A stretch of DNA of 15,445 nucleotides from Actinomycetota bacterium. Lineage in GTDB: Bacteria; Actinomycetota; Actinomycetes; S36-B12; UBA10799. Shown here piece after piece: positions 14,100 through 15,445 of this stretch. The stretch's first letter is position 1, and each line of letters opens with the position of its first letter. The translations under genes were made by a program, and so were the position numbers. Under the pieces are notes generated by a model. It did not search any database. It was given only the letters and a program-made list of their open reading frames with translations, and was not told the DNA's origin. The DNA lies in NCBI GenBank assembly GCA_030837395.1, contig JAUPKO010000001.1, positions 1 through 15,445 of the forward strand, read 5' to 3'.

Positions 14100-14959
14100 C
14101 GCAGGTCCCCCCACACGTACTCGGGAGCGAGCCGCACTGCGTCGGCACCGACGGCGTCAGCAAGCTGCGCCACGGTCGGTCCGGTCGCCCCTGGACGGTC
14201 GTGCGGCGCCACCTGCGCCCACGGCACCAGGACGAAAGGCCGGTCGACGATCCGCGGGTGGGGAAGCACGAGGTCCGGCTCCACCACGCGGTGACCGGCG
14301 AAATCGAGGATGTCCACGTCGATCGGTCGCGGCCCCCAACGCACCGAGCGGTCGCGCTCGGCGGCGTCCTCAATCGCTCGGCACACCCGCAGCAATTCGT
14401 GGGGACTCAGGTCGGTCGCGCCCACCACCACCGCATTCAGGAACTCGTCCTGGCCGGCTGGCCCGCCGGCGGGGTCGGACCGGACCACCGGCGACACCGC
14501 CGTAACGTCGACACCCTCGGCCCGGAGCGACGCCACAGCCCGGCGCAGGTGCGCGAACCTGTCGCCCAAATTGGAGCCGAGGCCGAGCACCACCCGGGCG
14601 CGGGGCCGTCGGTGCCTGGTGACCGCGACGTCCCCGACGCCGACCGGCATCGGCGCATGGGGCTTGTGCACGGTGGCGGTCACCGCCTGCACACCCGGTA
14701 GGGCGGCGACCTCGGCGGCGATGGCGTCGGCAAGGGACTCGATGAGCAGGAACCTAGGCCCGATCAGCCGAGCATGTGCCAGCCTCGCAACCTGGCCGTA
14801 ATCGACCGTCTGGTCTAGGTCGTCGGCGGCGACGGCCGCCGTGAAGTCGGTGTCGATCTCAATGTCGACGGTGAACTCCTGGCCGATCTCGGCTTCGTGG
14901 GCGAGCACCCCATGGTGGCCGAACCCGCGAATCCCTCGAACCACGATTCGGTCAGCCAT
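14096..14959 (-). CDS. folKB: Fused dihydroneopterin aldolase / HPPK (FolB-FolK)
   Basis: A 287-residue bifunctional folate enzyme. Residues 1 to about 118 are FolB, which cleaves dihydroneopterin to 6-hydroxymethyldihydropterin: GFGHHGVLAHEAEIGQEF at 12-29 with Glu22, VDYG at 52-55, ESLADAIA at 74-81 and VHKPHAPMP at 97-105 with Lys99. Residues from about 121 are FolK, which pyrophosphorylates that product: LGLGSNLGDR at 125-134, FLNAVV at 173-178, and RWGPRPIDVDIL at 207-218 with the metal-binding Asp214 and Asp216. The junction RHRRPRAR contains no stop or start signal, so this is one chain. The ATG at 14957-14959 overlaps the folP stop by eight bases and follows a G-rich ribosome site. 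The two enzymes are more often separate neighbours. Confidence 0.95.
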   Translation of the reverse strand: MADRIVVRGIRGFGHHGVLAHEAEIGQEFTVDIEIDTDFTAAVAADDLDQTVDYGQVARLAHARLIGPRFLLIESLADAIAAEVAALPGVQAVTATVHKPHAPMPVGVGDVAVTRHRRPRARVVLGLGSNLGDRFAHLRRAVASLRAEGVDVTAVSPVVRSDPAGGPAGQDEFLNAVVVGATDLSPHELLRVCRAIEDAAERDRSVRWGPRPIDVDILDFAGHRVVEPDLVLPHPRIVDRPFVLVPWAQVAPHDRPGATGPTVAQLADAVGADAVRLAPEYVWGDLR

Positions 14960-15445
14960 GCCCACCCCGCCAGGCGGCGGCCACGCGCACGGCATCGGCG
15001 CCCGCTCGGGCATCGTGCACCCGCACTGCCCACGCCCCCGCGGCCGCGGCCAGGGCCGTCACCGCGGTGGTGGCAGCCTCCCGCTCGGCGACGTCCCGAG
15101 GGCCCCGGTCGTCAGCCAGCAGTGCGCCCAGGAAGCGCTTGCGCGAGGCACCCACCAGCACCGGACGCCCCAACTCGGTCAGGACGTTCAGACCGTGTAG
15201 CAGCTCCCAGTTGTGCTCGGGCCGCTTGGCGAACCCGAGCCCGGGGTCGAGCACGACCCGTTCGCGTGCCAGGCCCGCCAATTCGCAGGCATCGAGCCGA
15301 GCGGCGAGTTCGGCTGCGACGTCCGCCACGACGTCGACGTAGTCGGCGCGGGAATCCATCTCGCGACCGTGCCCGCGCCAATGCATGAGGAAGTAGGGGG
15401 CCGTGGTACCCGCCATTGCGGTCAGCATCGCGGGGTCGGCCAGAC
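14952..15445 (-). CDS. folP: Dihydropteroate synthase FolP, 5' end outside the window
   Basis: Condenses 6-hydroxymethyldihydropterin diphosphate with p-aminobenzoate to dihydropteroate, the sulfonamide target. Only the C-terminal 163 or so residues are here; the frame is open to the window edge, so the gene is cut and not broken. Visible family blocks are LADPAMLTAMA, FLMHWRGHGREM, DPGLGFAKRPEHNWELL (pterin pocket), VGASRKRFLG with the substrate-binding Lys/Arg, and the C-terminal RVHDARAGADAVRVA. The first in-frame Met visible (15426-15428) lies inside the conserved core and is not the true start. Its stop overlaps the folB-folK start by eight bases, so the two are co-transcribed. Confidence 0.95.
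   Translation of the reverse strand, partial: LADPAMLTAMAGTTAPYFLMHWRGHGREMDSRADYVDVVADVAAELAARLDACELAGLARERVVLDPGLGFAKRPEHNWELLHGLNVLTELGRPVLVGASRKRFLGALLADDRGPRDVAEREAATTAVTALAAAAGAWAVRVHDARAGADAVRVAAAWRGGHG

Noticed and set aside
1..15445. CRISPR array, transposon ends, tRNA/rRNA genes, toxin-antitoxin or phage genes
   Set aside because: No repeated spacer pattern, transposase-like frame, cloverleaf-like segment or such gene pair was seen on reading both strands.

Overview
The window is GC-rich by eye, gene-dense and almost fully coding. Genes often overlap by 4 nt (ATGA/GTGA), GTG starts are common, and several predicted promoters look leaderless. The gene set (DUF3180 next to folK, DUF2520 next to panC, coaX and nadBC nearby, bacterial PH-domain membrane proteins, TAP-like secreted hydrolase) points to a high-GC actinobacterium. 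I cannot name the genus.

Layout from right to left, as most genes are read on the minus strand. (1) 15445-13554 is the end of a folate cluster: folP (cut by the window edge), a fused folB-folK, and a DUF3180 membrane protein, all overlapping. (2) 13543-13268 is a small conserved-looking protein of unknown function with its own predicted leaderless promoter. (3) 13164-11673 is a lipoprotein alpha/beta hydrolase of the TAP-like family, split by a one-base frameshift at a G5 tract. (4) 11609-8266 is an osmoprotectant (glycine betaine/choline type) ABC importer. Its ATPase gene runs on the plus strand, divergent from two permeases and a lipoprotein binding protein on the minus strand. The ATPase reading frame carries an in-frame TAG at what should be codon 9. 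(5) 8215-7112 is a plus-strand orphan homologue of the complex I subunit NuoD. (6) 7082-38 is one long minus-strand run: two PH-domain membrane proteins, a Rossmann/DUF2520 protein, panC, nadB, nadC and coaX. The last five are tightly packed and make pantothenate and NAD precursors and start CoA synthesis.

The cofactor genes cooperate functionally. FolP/FolB/FolK supply folate. PanC and CoaX act before and after pantothenate. NadB and NadC make nicotinic acid mononucleotide from aspartate (NadA is not in the window). No panB, panD or panE is present. The DUF2520 protein overlapping panC is the best local candidate for a ketopantoate-reducing or related enzyme.

Points most worth a second look are the amber codon in the importer ATPase, the frameshifted hydrolase next to it, the DUF2520-panC coupling, the orphan NuoD with Trp in place of the quinone-site Tyr, and a repeated TANNNT + 7 nt + start codon arrangement with no Shine-Dalgarno sequence at three operon heads. 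I do not see a CRISPR array, transposon, tRNA or rRNA gene, and no stretch over 300 bases lacks a gene.
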